From assembly GCA_040216885.1 (NCBI GenBank), contig JAVJOG010000008.1, positions 62,001-126,000 of the forward strand: a stretch of 64,000 nt of DNA, given 5' to 3'. This DNA is from Parvibaculum sp040216885 (GTDB lineage Bacteria > Pseudomonadota > Alphaproteobacteria > Parvibaculales > Parvibaculaceae). Position 1 is the stretch's first letter. Each line of letters opens with the position of its first letter. Shown in pieces: positions 1-9,198 of this stretch. The translations under genes were made by a program, and so were the position numbers. The notes below the pieces were generated by a model. That model did no database searches and was not told the origin of the DNA. It saw only the letters and a program-made list of their open reading frames with translations.

Positions 1-529
1 TCGCCAGCGCCCCGCGAAGCTGCCGCCGGGCGCGGCCCAGCAACGATTCCACGGCCTCAACGCTGATTTCGAGAATTTCGGCGGCCTCGATATTGGTGAG
101 GCCCTGATAGTGCGAGAGCACGATGGCGGTGCGCTGACGTTCGGGGAGCGCCTGCAAGGCGGCTTCCACCCGCTCAGCCAGTTCGCGGCGCTCCAGATTT
201 TCGTCAGGGCGCGGATCGCTGCTGGCGGGTTCAGGAATGTCGTCGATGTTTTCGGGCCGGCGCTTGCGCAGCCTATCGAGACAAAGATTGGTGGCCACGC
301 GGTGAAGCCAGGTGCCGAATTGCGCCCTGCCCGGCTGCCAGCGTTCGGCGTGGGTCCAGACGCGCAAGAAAACCTCCTGCGCCACGTCCTCGGCATCGGC
401 CTGATTGCCCAGCATGCGGCGCGCCAGCGCGACCATGCGCGGCAAATGCCGCTCCATCAGCAGACGGCAGGATGCCTCGTCGCCCCTGGCGACGGCGGCC
501 ACCAGATCGTCGTCCGACGATGCGTCCAA
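1..529 (-). CDS. ECF-type RNA polymerase sigma factor (3' end cut by window edge)
   Basis: The protein directs RNA polymerase to a specific promoter set. Region 2 is recognisable near residues 5-75 (DAEDVAQEVFLRVW), and region 4 near residues 120-170 begins LPERQRTAIVLSHYQGLT and ends with a helix-turn-helix. Region 3 is absent, as in ECF factors. The frame stays open to an ATG at 662, but that would overlap the EF-hand gene's end. I prefer the TTG at 529 because AAGGAGGGG (complement of 538-546) lies at good distance and the protein then begins, like its family, just before region 2. It lies downstream of and co-directional with the EF-hand gene, with a 106-base gap. No anti-sigma gene is visible, though one could lie beyond the left edge. 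Regulon unknown. Confidence 0.9.
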   Translation of the reverse strand, partial: MDASSDDDLVAAVARGDEASCRLLMERHLPRMVALARRMLGNQADAEDVAQEVFLRVWTHAERWQPGRAQFGTWLHRVATNLCLDRLRKRRPENIDDIPEPASSDPRPDENLERRELAERVEAALQALPERQRTAIVLSHYQGLTNIEAAEILEISVEAVESLLGRARRQLRGALA

Positions 530-635
530 CCGAAAGACCCCTCCTTGCCGGTCCGGCGGAGGAAACCGCCGAACGGTCGCGGGAGGATGCCGGATTTCGC
601 CAGCATCCTCCGCATTTCGAAACCGGACCCCGAGA

Positions 636-1364
636 TTACCCGGATTTCGACTTCTTGCCATGACCGCCGCGCATTTCGCCGCGCTCGATCTTGCCGTCAT
701 CGTTCTTGTCCATGCGTTCGAACATCTTCTGGCTGCCGGCCATGAACTCGTCCTTCGAGATGCGGCCGTCGCCATCGGCGTCGAGGCGGGCAAACCGGTC
801 GCCGCGCTCCTTGCCTTCCGGCTTGCCTTCGGCGCGCTCGCCGCGATGCGGGCGGTGCTTGGCCGCCTGCATTTCCTCAAGCATCACGGCACCATCACCG
901 TCGGCGTCCATGGCGTTGAAATGCTTTTCCATGCGTTCGGCATGGCGTTCGCCGCGCATTTCCGCGCCGTCTTTCCCGTATTCGGCCATGCGCTTGGCAA
1001 CCGCGTCCTTCATTTCCTGAAGCGTGACTTTGCCGTCGCCATCGGCATCGGCGGCCGCGTGGCGCTCCGCAGCAGTGCTTGCGCGGCGTTCCTGCCACTT
1101 CGCCCGCATCGCCTCGCGTGCAGCGGTCATTTCCTCCGTGGTGACGAAGCCGTCGCCATCGGCATCCATCGTCGCGAAGCGCTCTTCGGCATGCGTGCCG
1201 AACTCGGCGGCGGCGATCGCGCCGTCCTTGTCGGTGTCGAGCATTTCGAACATCTTGCCGCCGTGATGACCCTTTCCGCCCCAGGCGGAAGCAGTCATCG
1301 GGAGGGCGATGGCAACGGCAAGGGCGGCCGCACCGCCGAGAAGTCCATATTTCAGTTTGCGCAT
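636..1364 (-). CDS. Periplasmic EF-hand repeat protein
   Basis: A 242-aa exported protein expected to bind calcium. An N-terminal signal peptide (MRKLKYGLLGG, hydrophobic core, then TASA-W cleavage site) is followed by six DxDxDG-type loops: DTDKDGAIAAAEF, DADGDGFVTTEEM, DADGDGKVTLQEM, DADGDGAVMLEEM, DADGDGRISKDEF and DKNDDGKIERGEM. The linkers are rich in Arg, Glu, His and Met. The start is the ATG at 1364 because GAGGAA lies just upstream and the signal peptide begins there; a longer reading is possible but lacks these features. It is probably transcribed with the sigma factor downstream, which suggests a link between extracytoplasmic calcium or envelope state and that sigma factor. That link is inference. 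Confidence 0.88.
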   Translation of the reverse strand: MRKLKYGLLGGAAALAVAIALPMTASAWGGKGHHGGKMFEMLDTDKDGAIAAAEFGTHAEERFATMDADGDGFVTTEEMTAAREAMRAKWQERRASTAAERHAAADADGDGKVTLQEMKDAVAKRMAEYGKDGAEMRGERHAERMEKHFNAMDADGDGAVMLEEMQAAKHRPHRGERAEGKPEGKERGDRFARLDADGDGRISKDEFMAGSQKMFERMDKNDDGKIERGEMRGGHGKKSKSG

Positions 1365-1406
1365 CTCTAATTCCTCAGTTTCCAGGTTTGTACCCCTGGG
1401 ATTTCC

Positions 1407-1462
1407 GGGTTCCCGAAGCGTCGCGGACGCGCCGACTTCGGCACCGCTTGCTCCGGGAACCC
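1407..1462. repeat. Inverted repeat upstream of the EF-hand gene
   Basis: CGGGTTCCCG at 1407-1416 is matched by its exact reverse complement CGGGAACCCG at about 1453-1462. The pair lies in the 215-base gene-free stretch between the EF-hand start and the end of the GcvT-like gene. Read on the minus strand, the promoter-proximal arm contains GGGAACCC, which resembles the GGAAC -35 element of ECF promoters. A clear -10 partner is not obvious. It could be an operator, a folded leader or part of an autoregulated promoter. Confidence 0.4.
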
Positions 1463-1579
1463 GAGCGGCCGGCCGGACTTTGCCGTTCGGGGGGCTAATG
1501 AGCAAAAGCGCCCGCCGGCCACTCGTTGATCTATAAACGGGCAGGCCGGGAAATTCCGTCGGTTGCGAAAAGGGGAAAT

Positions 1580-2875
1580 TCAGGCGGTCAGCGGTGCCGG
1601 AACGGCGCGGCGGCGGGCCGGCGCCCAGAAGGGTTCGCCCACCACGCGGGCGGGCAACGACACACGGCGGAGCGCCAGTTCGTCGCGGATTTCGGCATCG
1701 ACCGCCAGCCCGGCCATGGGCGCGCCGGCGTCGAGCGTCGCCAGTGCGATGTTCTGGCCGAGTGCCGGCGAGAAGCCGGTGGTGGTGGCGATGCCGACCT
1801 GGCGGCCATTTGCGTGAACCGCCGTGAAACGCGCCGGCTCAAGCCCCTCGACCGCGAGGCGCACCAGCCTGCGCGCCGGCACGGCCGCGAGACGGGCAAG
1901 CGCTGCGCGGCCATTGAAGAACGGCTTGTCGAAGGCGATGTTGTGGCCTGCGCCCAGCTCGAAGGGCGTGCGCGCATGGGCCGGGTCGATGGCGGCGAAT
2001 GCACCAAGATAATCCCGGCCCGCGCGGGCGAAGCCGGCTTCGAGGCGCGCCAGCTCGCGCAGATGGAAACCCGAGGCGCGCAAACCGAACGGCGCGCCGA
2101 CATCGGTGAGGTAGCGCCAGACATGTGGCGCGTCGTCGGGATCGACCCAGATTTCATAGCCGAGATCGCCGCTGGTGCCGGTGCGGCTGACATAGACCGG
2201 CATACCGGCGGCGGCGGCCCAGCATCCGGTCATCGGCGCCAGATGCTCGATGCCGGCGAGGCCCGCCTCGGCGAGGCAGAAAGCGGCAAGCGGGCCTTGC
2301 AGACTCATCGCCGCCAGCGTGTCGCCGACATCCTCGACGCGGACGCGCAGGCCGATGGCGCTGTCCATCAGCCAGGCCAGATGCGTTTCTTCGGTGACCA
2401 GACGATATTCGTCGTCGCCGAGGCGGAACAGCAGACCGTCGCCGAGCACCAGCCCGTGCTCCTCGCAAAAATGCACATGCAGCGCGCTATCGACGGCGAA
2501 CGCGCCGAGATCGCGCGTGACGAGGCGGTCGAGATAGACATGAGCGTCGCGCCCGGCGATGCGATATTTCGCCAGCGGCGAGATGTCGGCGAGCGTCGCC
2601 GCGCCGCGAAGAGCGCGGTATTCGTCGTCGAGATCGGTGAGCACCGAGGCGACCGTGAAGCCGTTCCAGCGCGTCCAGCGATTGACGCGGCTCTCGGCGG
2701 CGACCGCGAGGTGCAAGGGCGTCGTCAGCACCGTGCGCGCGAAAGGCGGCTCGCCGGCGGGCGGCTCGAACAAAGCCGGGTCGACGGATGCGTGCTCGTC
2801 CATCGGATCGATGCCGGACCGCAGCGGGCCGGCTTCGTCGTCGCGCAGGGGCGGCGCCATCGTGTCCGGTGTCAT
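1580..2875 (-). CDS. GcvT-like aminomethyltransferase family protein
   Basis: A 431-aa protein of the folate-binding GcvT/DmdA-like family. After an unusual charged N-terminal extension of about 75 residues, the GcvT fold follows: ADISPLAKYRIAGRDA, DRLVTRDLG, SRTGTSGDLGYEIWV, LRLEAGF-like segment (LARLEAGFARAGRDY), and the C-terminal barrel with GIATTTGFSPALG. GcvT relatives include glycine cleavage T-protein and several O- or S-demethylases. No other glycine cleavage gene is adjacent, so a demethylase or specialised C1-transfer role fits better than glycine cleavage. Its start overlaps the stop of the upstream flavoprotein gene by four bases (ATGA), so it is the last gene of a three-gene operon with two phytoene-desaturase-like flavoproteins. 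The substrate is not predictable. Confidence 0.85.
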   Translation of the reverse strand: MTPDTMAPPLRDDEAGPLRSGIDPMDEHASVDPALFEPPAGEPPFARTVLTTPLHLAVAAESRVNRWTRWNGFTVASVLTDLDDEYRALRGAATLADISPLAKYRIAGRDAHVYLDRLVTRDLGAFAVDSALHVHFCEEHGLVLGDGLLFRLGDDEYRLVTEETHLAWLMDSAIGLRVRVEDVGDTLAAMSLQGPLAAFCLAEAGLAGIEHLAPMTGCWAAAAGMPVYVSRTGTSGDLGYEIWVDPDDAPHVWRYLTDVGAPFGLRASGFHLRELARLEAGFARAGRDYLGAFAAIDPAHARTPFELGAGHNIAFDKPFFNGRAALARLAAVPARRLVRLAVEGLEPARFTAVHANGRQVGIATTTGFSPALGQNIALATLDAGAPMAGLAVDAEIRDELALRRVSLPARVVGEPFWAPARRRAVPAPLTA

Positions 2876-4413
2876 CGGTGCCCCCTTTCCGCGGCGAAGG
2901 CTTCGGCCATGTCGCGACCGGCAAGTCCGGTGACGCTTTCGGCCGGGTGACGACCGGGGCCGCAGAGCCAGAGGCCGGAGACCGGCGTCGCCGGCCCGCG
3001 GGGACCGGCAAGATCGGCCGCGCGGATGCCGCCGCGATACCAGTCGCCGCCGGGTAGTCCGAACCTCGTTTCGATGTCGGGCGGCGTCAGCACGTCGCCG
3101 GCGATCAGGCGGTCCGGGAAATCCGGCGCATACTGCGCGATGGTTTTTATCACGCGCTGCATGAATTCGTCGCGCCGCGCCGGCCAGCCGCCTTCGAGGT
3201 CGTGCGGCATGAAGGGCACCAGCACCGACACTACATGATGACCGGCGGGCGCCAGCGCCGGATCGACGGCGCTGGGGATGGTGATTTCCATGACCGGTTC
3301 GGAGCTGAGTTCGCGCTGGCCGAAGTCGGTCGCCGCATGGTCGACCACGTCAAGCGACGGAGCAACGAGCAGCCGGGCGCCGCACAAGGCGGGCGCAAGA
3401 CCGCGAAAGTCGGGCAAGCCGTCGAGCGCCAGATTGACCTTCGCGACGCTGCCGGAACGCGATGTGCGGTCAAGACGGCGCGCCTCTTCGGTTTCGAGAT
3501 GCGCGGCGCCGAGAAGCCCGAGCATGGTGAGGCGAGGGTCCACGCTCGAGACGACCAGCGGCGCGGCGATCGCGACACCGTCCGACGTTTCGACCCCGGC
3601 GATAGCACCATCCTCGACGAGCAGACGCATGACACGCGCGCCGGTGCGGATTTCGCCGCGCTGCGCGGCAACGGCTGCCGCCAGCGCATCGGTCAGCGCG
3701 CCGAGGCCGCCGAGCGGAATGGAAAGCCCGCGACCGAGGCCGCGCATCGCCATGCGATGCAGAAGACGCAGCACGGTGCCGGGCGCGTAAGGCCCGTCGG
3801 CGCCGCCCAGCACCGCGTCGAGGGCGAGCGCGCCCTTCAGCAACGGGCATTCGAATTCGGCATCCAGCAGATCACCGATGGATTGCGGCAGCAGATGCAG
3901 CAGGTCGCCCAGCCTGTCGGCGCGGTTCCATCCGGCACGCCAGACGAGGCGCCGCAGGTTGGACGCGTCCGGCACCGCGTCGGCAAGCAACAACGGCGCG
4001 AGCAATGCGGCATGGGCCTTCATGCGCTTGTCGAAGGCGCGCCAGGCGGCGGCATCCCTGGGCTGGGTGGCGGCAAGTGCCGCGATGTCCTTGCGGTTGC
4101 GCGGCACGATGAAGTGTTTGCCGTCGCGATCGAGCGCCACGGTCGGGATGTCGCGCGCCGCCATGCGCAGACCATGCTTCGCGAGCTTCAGATCGCGTTC
4201 GACGCCGCGCGGCAGCGCTTCAACGAGATGTGCAACGGTCGAGACGCTGTAATCGGGCATGATTTCGCCGGTGACGGCGACGCCGCCGAGCGTCGCGCTT
4301 TCCTCCAGCACCAGAACGCGCTGATGCGCGCGGCCGAGATAGGCCGCGGCGGCGAGACCGTTCAGGTCTCCGCCGATCACGATCGCATCGTATTTGCGGC
4401 CGCCCCATGCCAT
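2872..4413 (-). CDS. Phytoene-desaturase-like FAD/NAD(P)-dependent oxidoreductase (second copy)
   Basis: A 513-aa flavoprotein of the CrtI/PYROXD2-like amine-oxidase superfamily. The N-terminal Rossmann segment reads YDAIVIGGDLNGLAAAAYLG, followed by a Glu at the end of strand 2 (VLVLEES). The C-terminal FAD-contact segment reads SGLWLCGPGRHPAESVTGLAG, normal for the family. The middle glycine of the usual GxGxxG is replaced by Asp (GGDLNG), whereas the upstream paralogue has GAGLNG. This could weaken FAD binding or mark a specialised copy. It lies five bases downstream of that paralogue and overlaps the GcvT-like gene. No phytoene synthase or other carotenoid gene is in view, so a carotenoid role is not supported. 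Confidence 0.85.
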   Translation of the reverse strand: MAWGGRKYDAIVIGGDLNGLAAAAYLGRAHQRVLVLEESATLGGVAVTGEIMPDYSVSTVAHLVEALPRGVERDLKLAKHGLRMAARDIPTVALDRDGKHFIVPRNRKDIAALAATQPRDAAAWRAFDKRMKAHAALLAPLLLADAVPDASNLRRLVWRAGWNRADRLGDLLHLLPQSIGDLLDAEFECPLLKGALALDAVLGGADGPYAPGTVLRLLHRMAMRGLGRGLSIPLGGLGALTDALAAAVAAQRGEIRTGARVMRLLVEDGAIAGVETSDGVAIAAPLVVSSVDPRLTMLGLLGAAHLETEEARRLDRTSRSGSVAKVNLALDGLPDFRGLAPALCGARLLVAPSLDVVDHAATDFGQRELSSEPVMEITIPSAVDPALAPAGHHVVSVLVPFMPHDLEGGWPARRDEFMQRVIKTIAQYAPDFPDRLIAGDVLTPPDIETRFGLPGGDWYRGGIRAADLAGPRGPATPVSGLWLCGPGRHPAESVTGLAGRDMAEAFAAERGHR

Positions 4414-4418
4414 ACGCG

Positions 4419-6017
4419 CTACCCTCGCTTCCGGTGAAGCGCGAGAACGCGCGCGGCGGCGTTGACGCCGGCCTGGCCCGGCAGCAACGGACCGGGATGG
4501 GCGCTCGGCGAGCAGACATGGAAATTCTCGAGTTCGGTGTCATAGCCTCCGGTGCCGGGCAGCGGGCGATTGACGAACATCTGGTCGAGCGTCGTTTCGC
4601 CATGCGCGATGTCGCCCGCCGTCAGACCGATTTCGTCCTCAAGATCGGCAGCGAGCAGCACCTCGCGCGCGACGATGCGGCTGGCGATGCCGGGGCTTGC
4701 GACCTCAAGCCGTGCGACGACAAGATTGCCGAGCGCTTCGCGCCGCTCTTCATTCCACGGACCGTCATGCAATGCTTCCGGCACGTACTGAACCAGTGCC
4801 GAAAGCACATGGCAGCCGGCAGGCGCCAGCGTCGCGTCGGAGAGCGAGGGGATCAGCACTTCGATCGGCGGATTGCGCGGCGGCATGTGAGCGCGCCAGT
4901 CGTCGAAGGCGCGCTGCATCTCGCCGATGGAACCTGCCAGCCGTAAGCCACCGGCAATCGACGGGCAGCCTTCAGGGAGGCCTGGAAAGACCGGCGCGGC
5001 ATCGAGTGCCAGATTGACCTTGGCCGTCGCGCCTTTCATGCGGAAACGGCCGACGCGGCTGACGAGACCGTCCGGCAGATCCTTCCATTGAAAGAGGCTG
5101 AGGAAGCTGCGCTTCAGATCGAGACCGGAGAGAACGACACCGGCGCCGATCTCTTCGCCATTGGCGAGCACGACGCCGCGCACCTTGAGGTCGCGCATCG
5201 CGACGTCGGTGACTTCGGCGTCCATGCGCAGGCGGCCGCCATGCGCTTCGATGACGGCGACGAGTGCCGATGTCAGCGCGGCCGGGCCGCCATGCGGCAA
5301 CAGAATGTCGGGCGCGCCGCCATAGGCGTCGCCGCGGGCCGCGAGCCAGGGCGTTGCGAGCCTGCCGGCGCTCGCGGGCGACAACGGGCCCAGTGTGCCG
5401 CCCATCATCGCGGCGGCGGCGAGATGCGCCTTCACGTTATCGGATTCGAAATAGCCGTCCAGAAAGTCCGCGGCCGGAAGCGCCCACAGGCGCAAGGCTT
5501 CGCGCCGCTCGTCCGCGCCGATGGCGGCGGCCTGGCCGGCAAGGCCGAGCCGCGCCCGCAAGGCCGAGAGGCCGCGGGCCACCGGGAATTCGGCCCCGCC
5601 TTCGAGGAGCGGCGTCAATGCGCGGGCCGCGCGCAGCATGTCGCGGCGATACCGCGTCCATGCGTCGGCGTCGCGGCGCGAGAAACGCGCGAGTTCGCGG
5701 CGGTGGACGTCGCCGTCGCGGTAGCTCGCATGGTAGCAGCCGTCGGGAAAGATCGTGACACCGCCCTCGGCGCGGATGAAGCGCAGGCCGTGACGGGCAA
5801 GATCGAGGTCGGCGACGAGACGCGCCGGCAAACCGCCGGCACCCAGCACGTAACGCGGCACGCGGAAGCCCTGCGCGATTTCATGCGACGCAGACAAGCC
5901 GCCCGGCGCCGCGTTGCGGTCGAGCACCAGAACGCCGAGACCGGCGCGCGCCAGACTGGCCGCGGCTGTCAGACCGTTGAGGCCGGCGCCTATGACGATC
6001 GCATCGTGACGCTCCAT
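4419..6017 (-). CDS. Phytoene-desaturase-like FAD/NAD(P)-dependent oxidoreductase (first copy)
   Basis: A 532-aa flavoprotein related to CrtI/PYROXD2. The intact dinucleotide-binding motif is DAIVIGAGLNGLTAAASLAR at the N-terminus, and LLPGQAGVNAAARVLAL at the C-terminus closes the FAD site. It heads a minus-strand operon with a paralogous oxidoreductase and a GcvT-like protein, with five bases or fewer between genes. Paired PYROXD2-like flavoproteins of this kind are common in alphaproteobacteria and mostly uncharacterised. The 215 bases upstream (6018-6232) hold no gene and must contain the promoter, but I could not identify convincing boxes. Confidence 0.87.
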   Translation of the reverse strand: MERHDAIVIGAGLNGLTAAASLARAGLGVLVLDRNAAPGGLSASHEIAQGFRVPRYVLGAGGLPARLVADLDLARHGLRFIRAEGGVTIFPDGCYHASYRDGDVHRRELARFSRRDADAWTRYRRDMLRAARALTPLLEGGAEFPVARGLSALRARLGLAGQAAAIGADERREALRLWALPAADFLDGYFESDNVKAHLAAAAMMGGTLGPLSPASAGRLATPWLAARGDAYGGAPDILLPHGGPAALTSALVAVIEAHGGRLRMDAEVTDVAMRDLKVRGVVLANGEEIGAGVVLSGLDLKRSFLSLFQWKDLPDGLVSRVGRFRMKGATAKVNLALDAAPVFPGLPEGCPSIAGGLRLAGSIGEMQRAFDDWRAHMPPRNPPIEVLIPSLSDATLAPAGCHVLSALVQYVPEALHDGPWNEERREALGNLVVARLEVASPGIASRIVAREVLLAADLEDEIGLTAGDIAHGETTLDQMFVNRPLPGTGGYDTELENFHVCSPSAHPGPLLPGQAGVNAAARVLALHRKRG

Positions 6018-6232
6018 GCGCCGTTACTCCACATGCGCTCCGTCCGCCTCGGTTTCTACCTACCCGAAACGTGCCGTATTGACACGCTTCGATGACGGAG
6101 GGTTCCCGGCAGCGCACGATGCCGCCGGGCGATTAACCATGTATGTCCGGGATTTCCTTGTCTTCGGCGCGCAAACCCGAAGCAGGGTTAACGTGCCGCT
6201 CGTCCCGGCCAGCATGGCTGCGCTGCAAGGAA

Positions 6233-9175
6233 TCAGCCAGCCGGGGCGCCCGCCGCCGCGACGACGATAGCACTGAACGCGCCGCGCACATGTGCCTGAC
6301 TTTCCAGAAGTTCGGCCTCGAGCGCGGCGAAATCGGGCGCGTTGCCGGCACGCGCCAGCAAGGATTTGAGACCGATCGTCGCCTCCGCCGGATTAAAGAC
6401 GCCTTCGACGCAGATGCGGATGACCTGTGTCAGGTTGAGGTTGAGCTCGACGGCGGCGACCAGCATGTCGGCGGTGTCGGAGGGCAAAAGTCCCGCCGCC
6501 GCGATACGCGACAGCGATGTGCGCGTATGGGGGTGCAGGATATCCGGATGATCGCGACCATGCACGAGCTGGAGGTACTGGCAGATGAATTCAATATCGA
6601 CGAGGCCGCCGCGCACATGCTTCAGCTCCCACGGATCGGCGCTGATGCGTTCCTTTTCGATGCGGGCGCGCATGTCGGCGACGTCGGCGGCGATCTTCGT
6701 CTTGTCGCGCGGGCGGCGTAGCGTTTCACCGATCGCAGTCGATATTTTTTCGCGCAGCTCGTCGGGCCCCGAAAGCGGACGGGCGCGCGTCAGCGCCATG
6801 TGCTCCCAGGTCCAGGCCTCCTCTTGCTGGTAGGTCGCGAAGCTGTCGAAACCCGTCGCGATGGGGCCGGCATTGCCCGAAGGGCGCAGCCGCATGTCGA
6901 CTTCGTATAGCTTGCCTTCAGCGGTCGGTGCCGTCAGCGCGCCGATCAATTGCTGGCAGACGCGAGCGTAGTATTGCGCCGCGTAGAGCGGCCGTTCGCC
7001 GTCCGACATCGCATCGGGATCGTCGAGATCGTAGATCACGATAAGGTCGAGATCGGAACTTGCGCTCATCTCCTCGCTGCCGAGTTTGCCCATCGCGACG
7101 ACCGCGAAGCGTCCGCCCGGCATTTTTCCGTGCTTTTCGCCGACCCGGCGTTCGGCAACCGGCGCCAGCGCGGCGACAAGTTCGGCGGCGAGAGCGGCAT
7201 AAGCCGGACCTGCCTCCTCGGCGTCGGCGCTGCCGGTCAGCACACGCACACCGAGACGGAAGCGATACTCGCGTGCCCAGACGCGGACGAAATCGAGCGT
7301 ATCCTGATAATCGGCGGCGTGAACCAGCGTACCTTCGAGGCTGCGATGCAGGTCTTCGGGATCGGGCAGCACCTTGAAGAAATTCGGATCGACCACCGCT
7401 TCGAGCACGCGCGGGTTCTGACTCAGATAGCGTGCGAGGCGGGGCGCCGTTCCGCAGATGCCGGCAAGCAGGTCGAGCAGGCTCGGATTTGAATAGAGCA
7501 TCGAGAAGAGCTGCACACCCGCGGGCAGGCCGGTGAGAAAGCGGTCGAAGCGCGCGAAGGCCGTATCGGGGCTCGATGTCCGCGAGAGCGCGCGCAGCAG
7601 CGCCGGCATCAGGCTTGTCAGCAATTCGCGCGAACGCGGCGTGCGCGTGGCGGGAAACCGGCCGGTGTGCCAACCGCGAATGGCTTCCGACATTTCCGAG
7701 ACTTTCTCGAAGCCGAGGCCGCGCAGCGTTTCGAGGGTCTCGGGGTCGTCTTCCGTTCCGGTGAAAACGAGACTGCCGCCCTCCTCGCCCAGCGGCGGCG
7801 CCGTCTCGAACAGCTTCGCATAATGGCCCTGCACGCATTGGAGCTGCTTCGTCAACGCTTCCGAAAACGCGGCGCGACCGTCGAAGCCCATAAAACAGGC
7901 GACGTGATCGAGGCCCTCGTCGCTTTTCGGCAGCGCATGGGTCTGTTCGTCGTCGATCATCTGCAGACGGTGTTCGAGCGTGCGCAGAAAACGATAGGCG
8001 TTCTTCAGCTCGGCGGCCGCCTCCGGCGCAATCCATTTCTTGCGGGCAAGCTCGTCGAGCATCAGGCAAGTTTGCTTGCCGCGTAGATCATGGTCGCGGC
8101 CACCGGCGATCAATTGTTGCGTCTGGACGAAAAATTCGATTTCGCGGATGCCGCCGCGGCCGAGCTTGATGTTGTGTCCGGCGACGGCGACGATGCCGTG
8201 CCCGCCGACCGCGTGGATCTGCCGCTTCATCGAGTGAATGTCGTCGATGGCCGCGTAGTCGAGGTTCTTGCGCCAGATATAGGGCGTCAGCATTTTCAGG
8301 AAACGCTCTCCCGCCGCGATGTCGCCCGCGACGGCACGCGCCTTGATGAAGGCCGCGCGCTCCCAGTTCTGACCGCGGCTTTCGTAGTAGCTCTCGGCGG
8401 CGGGCAGCGACACGGCGACCGGCGTGCCGCCGGGATCGGGGCGCAAGCGCAGGTCGGTGCGGAAAACGTAGCCGTCTTCGGTGCGTTCCTGCATCAGCTT
8501 GACCAGATCTTTCGTCAGGCGGACGAAGAAATCACTGTCGTCGAGACCGGGTTTGAGCGGAAGCTGGCCGGGCTCGTAGAAAACGACGAGGTCGATATCG
8601 CTCGAATAGTTGAGTTCGCGCGAACCGTATTTTCCCATGCCGAGAATGGCGAGGCCAGAGCCACGGGCCGACATTTCCTCGGGCGCGCGCGCGACCTGTC
8701 CGCGCTTCGCCGCGTTGACGAGCAGCCAGTCGATGCCGGCATTGACGGCCGCGTCGGCGAAGGACGTCAGCGCATCGGTTACCTCGTCGAGTTGCCAGGC
8801 ACCGCAGAGATCGGCCATCGCGATCAGCAATGCCGCCTCCGCCTTGGTATCGCGCAAGGCGGCCATGATGGCGGCCTGCGTGTCGCAGGCGGTGGCGGCA
8901 CGGACGCGGCCGATCACATCGTCCAGCGCCGCCCCGGGCGTACTGGCGAGCAAGCGCGGCAGCCATTCGGGGTGACGGCGCAGAATGCGCGTCAGGTAGG
9001 GCGAGTTGCCGTGGATCGAGGCCAGCAGGTGGCGGACCTCCTTGTTGCCGAGAAGCGGCGCGGCGGCCGACGCTTCGAGGTCTTCGATTTCGCGCGCGAC
9101 GCGGGACCTGTCATACGGCGGCGGCGCCTTGTCCACCCATTCGCGCAGCGTCTTCGCGCCGCTTGCCGTTGTCAC
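6233..9175 (-). CDS. glnE: Bifunctional glutamine synthetase adenylyltransferase/adenylyl-removing enzyme
   Basis: GlnE adds AMP to and removes AMP from glutamine synthetase, under PII control, so it tunes ammonia assimilation. The 980-aa length is standard. The two nucleotidyltransferase domains each show the signature: GMGKYGSRELNYSSDIDL near residues 180-196 (deadenylylating half) and AMGKLGSEEMSASSDLDL near 695-712 (adenylylating half). The start is GTG at 9175 with AGAGGAAA upstream. It follows the histidine kinase gene by 23 bases, so it is probably read through from the degP/two-component operon. The order ccm-degP-regulator-kinase-glnE is one I recall from rhizobia. Confidence 0.96.
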   Translation of the reverse strand: MTTASGAKTLREWVDKAPPPYDRSRVAREIEDLEASAAAPLLGNKEVRHLLASIHGNSPYLTRILRRHPEWLPRLLASTPGAALDDVIGRVRAATACDTQAAIMAALRDTKAEAALLIAMADLCGAWQLDEVTDALTSFADAAVNAGIDWLLVNAAKRGQVARAPEEMSARGSGLAILGMGKYGSRELNYSSDIDLVVFYEPGQLPLKPGLDDSDFFVRLTKDLVKLMQERTEDGYVFRTDLRLRPDPGGTPVAVSLPAAESYYESRGQNWERAAFIKARAVAGDIAAGERFLKMLTPYIWRKNLDYAAIDDIHSMKRQIHAVGGHGIVAVAGHNIKLGRGGIREIEFFVQTQQLIAGGRDHDLRGKQTCLMLDELARKKWIAPEAAAELKNAYRFLRTLEHRLQMIDDEQTHALPKSDEGLDHVACFMGFDGRAAFSEALTKQLQCVQGHYAKLFETAPPLGEEGGSLVFTGTEDDPETLETLRGLGFEKVSEMSEAIRGWHTGRFPATRTPRSRELLTSLMPALLRALSRTSSPDTAFARFDRFLTGLPAGVQLFSMLYSNPSLLDLLAGICGTAPRLARYLSQNPRVLEAVVDPNFFKVLPDPEDLHRSLEGTLVHAADYQDTLDFVRVWAREYRFRLGVRVLTGSADAEEAGPAYAALAAELVAALAPVAERRVGEKHGKMPGGRFAVVAMGKLGSEEMSASSDLDLIVIYDLDDPDAMSDGERPLYAAQYYARVCQQLIGALTAPTAEGKLYEVDMRLRPSGNAGPIATGFDSFATYQQEEAWTWEHMALTRARPLSGPDELREKISTAIGETLRRPRDKTKIAADVADMRARIEKERISADPWELKHVRGGLVDIEFICQYLQLVHGRDHPDILHPHTRTSLSRIAAAGLLPSDTADMLVAAVELNLNLTQVIRICVEGVFNPAEATIGLKSLLARAGNAPDFAALEAELLESQAHVRGAFSAIVVAAAGAPAG

Positions 9176-9198
9176 TTGTCGTTTCCTCTATCCTGTCG

